64,000 nucleotides of DNA from NCBI GenBank assembly GCA_029378245.1, contig JARKIF010000004.1, forward strand, positions 744,001 to 808,000, written 5' to 3'. Positions 62,802-64,000 of the stretch are shown piece after piece. The notes under the pieces were generated by a model. The model saw nothing but the letters and a program-made list of their open reading frames with translations, was not told the origin of the DNA and did not search any database. Every line of letters starts with the position of its first letter. Positions within the stretch are counted from its first letter, which is position 1. The stretch comes from Roridomyces roridus. Lineage: Eukaryota > Basidiomycota > Agaricomycetes > Agaricales > Mycenaceae. The position numbers were made by a program, and so were the translations under genes.

Positions 62802-63041
62802 GTTGTTCCCACACTGCCACAGTCAGTTGAAAAAACTCAAAGAATCTGGAAACAAAAGACCTCGCTCCACCAACTAGTCTGTCCACGACCGCGCGAGAAG
62901 AACATTCCTGGCGGGAACTTAATCCCTTGAAATGACCACCAACTACATGCCGCTTAAGCCAGTTGGTAGAGCAGAGGCCGTCAGTAACGGAGGGTTACGG
63001 CGGTCCTCGTATGAATTTTGTCTCTTGGTCGGAGTACTGGG
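62802..63041. repeat. direct repeat, copy 1
   Basis: Matches 63575-63803 over roughly 180-230 bp with indels, for example AACAAAAGACCTCGCT(C/T)CACCAAC and GCAGAGGCCGTCAGT(A/C)ACGGA. It contains CCAGTTGGTAGAGCAGAGG, which resembles a tRNA A-box arm, so an old tRNA-derived repeat is possible. The end of this copy overlaps an F-box relic. Confidence 0.75.
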
Positions 63042-63437
63042 AATCGGATAATGCGTTGGACACACGAGTTCGAGGGAAAGGGGACGATCTTTGGACCGTT
63101 CCAGCCATAGCACTCCACCAACCAACAGACATTCCCGGCGTATCGCGATAGCCCATTTGTACCTCGAGGGTGCTCCACAATTCAGGCGTCGCCAATGCCA
63201 CGTCGCGCCATTAATTTCACGGCAAAAGAGAGCCGTTGAGCACGATTCGACGAAGGTGGTATGTGCGCTCGGGGTATGATTTCGGGAGGAAGTGGAGGAA
63301 TATGTCGGAGGGCAAGCTTAAGGTCAGCAGGGTATTTGTGGTTTGTCTCCTCTTTCTGGAGGGTCTCGCGCTCCAGAAGAATCGAATGAAATATCAGATA
63401 GACGGCGCTGCCCGCTGGCATCCAACTGCGCAATTCT
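62995..63437 (-). pseudogene. F-box gene relic
   Basis: On the minus strand the segments KYPADLKLALRHIPPLPPEI (F-box start), then ALATPELWSTLEVQMGYRDTP and SDSQYSDQETKF, align with the gene at 59714 (ALATPELWSTFEVKIGYQDTP). The pieces are in different frames and the HICR block is missing. It is a decayed fragment that ends within the direct repeat copy 1. Confidence 0.7.
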
Positions 63438-63574
63438 GGTCAGCCCGGATAATTACTAGCAACCGCACGATTGAAGCCTCGTCAAAGCTGGACGGTTATG
63501 TAAGGAGGCTCGGGTGATACTTAGAAAGAAAGAATAAGTTAATAAGTGCGCCGCTTGTCGAGGGACAGCCCGCC

Positions 63575-63803
63575 TGAGTTGCCGTCTTTACTCCCACGAT
63601 CAGTTGAAACAAAAGACCTCGCTTCACCAACCAGTCTGTCTACGACCGCGTTAGAAGAATCATTCCCGGCGGGAACTCGTCCGGTTGAAATGCCGACCAG
63701 CTACATGCCGCTTTCAAGCCAGTTGGCAAAGCAGAGGCCGTCAGTCACGGAGGGTTACGGAGGGTCCTCGTATGAGTTCTGTCTCTTGGTCAGAGTACTG
63801 GGA
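63575..63803. repeat. direct repeat, copy 2
   Basis: Second copy of 62802-63041, about 770 bp downstream. Its last part matches the DNA of the F-box relic end (CTCGTATGAGTTCTGTCTCT), so the repeat probably arose by duplication of an F-box-containing segment. The remaining 63804-64000 holds nothing that I can assign. Confidence 0.7.
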
Positions 63804-64000
63804 TAATGAGATCTAGAAGTGGGAGTCTTCAAGCATTACAGGCTGCACTGGGACGTGATTCATGAACTCAATTTTTCCCTAGACTGTACTAATCAATTTG
63901 AGGTACATTCACAGAAAAACGAAAGGACCCCGAGCGAATCATCCGCTATCGATGGCGCTCCACGGTCGGTAATCAGTCCTTTCGAATTCTCACCAGCTAC

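Noticed and set aside
62950..63010. A functional tRNA at 62950-63010
   Set aside because: Only the D-arm-like stretch fits. Anticodon and T arms cannot be folded normally.
1..64000. A CRISPR array or bacterial operon
   Set aside because: No regularly spaced identical repeats exist, and genes contain spliceosomal introns.

Overview
The window looks like a gene-poor, transposon-rich stretch of an Agaricomycete (mushroom-type basidiomycete) genome. Evidence: introns of about 45-60 bp with GT-AG ends, several F-box proteins carrying the 'HICR.WR.IAL.TP.LW' block typical of this group, DUF6535 and DUF6532 proteins, a Plavaka transposase, two Ty1/copia elements, and ordinary fungal genes (TUP1, MED21, an SEP/UBX p97 cofactor, an NmrA-like protein, a nickel transporter relic). 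No prokaryotic or viral gene organisation is present. Family names come from recognising motifs by eye; no database search was run.

Layout. 1-4973: minus-strand copia element, left LTR cut by the window edge. 4974-about 9250: copy A of an inverted segmental duplication, with a one-TM hypothetical gene (+) and the 3' part of a DUF6535 gene (-). 12.2-13.4 kb: F-box gene with an in-frame TGA. 13862-21237: a two-gene DNA transposon (Plavaka transposase and a divergently transcribed DUF6532 gene) bounded by about 81-bp inverted repeats and a 6-bp direct repeat. 21.6-26.5 kb: F-box gene, repeat-rich non-coding DNA, small membrane protein, F-box relic. 26789-35471: a DUF2235-TPR gene split near its 3' end by an intact copia element (30282-35390, identical LTRs, TTCAC target duplication). 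35.6-40.2 kb: TUP1 and MED21. 40225-44640: copy B of the duplication, carrying a truncated type II dehydroquinase fragment that copy A lacks. 44.6-45.7 kb: frameshifted NiCoT nickel transporter. 46710-53239: one large P-loop NTPase gene, now a pseudogene broken by four separate insertions plus nonsense mutations. 53.5-64 kb: F-box-like, MYND-like, F-box, NmrA-like, frameshifted F-box, SEP/UBX genes and relics.

The genes do not form a pathway. The common theme is turnover: two young copia insertions with intact gag-pol genes, a DNA element with its own accessory gene, several non-autonomous insertions whose empty sites can be read from host reading frames, and recurrent in-frame TGA codons where an Arg CGA codon would fit. 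TUP1, MED21, NmrA-like and SEP/UBX look like intact host genes.
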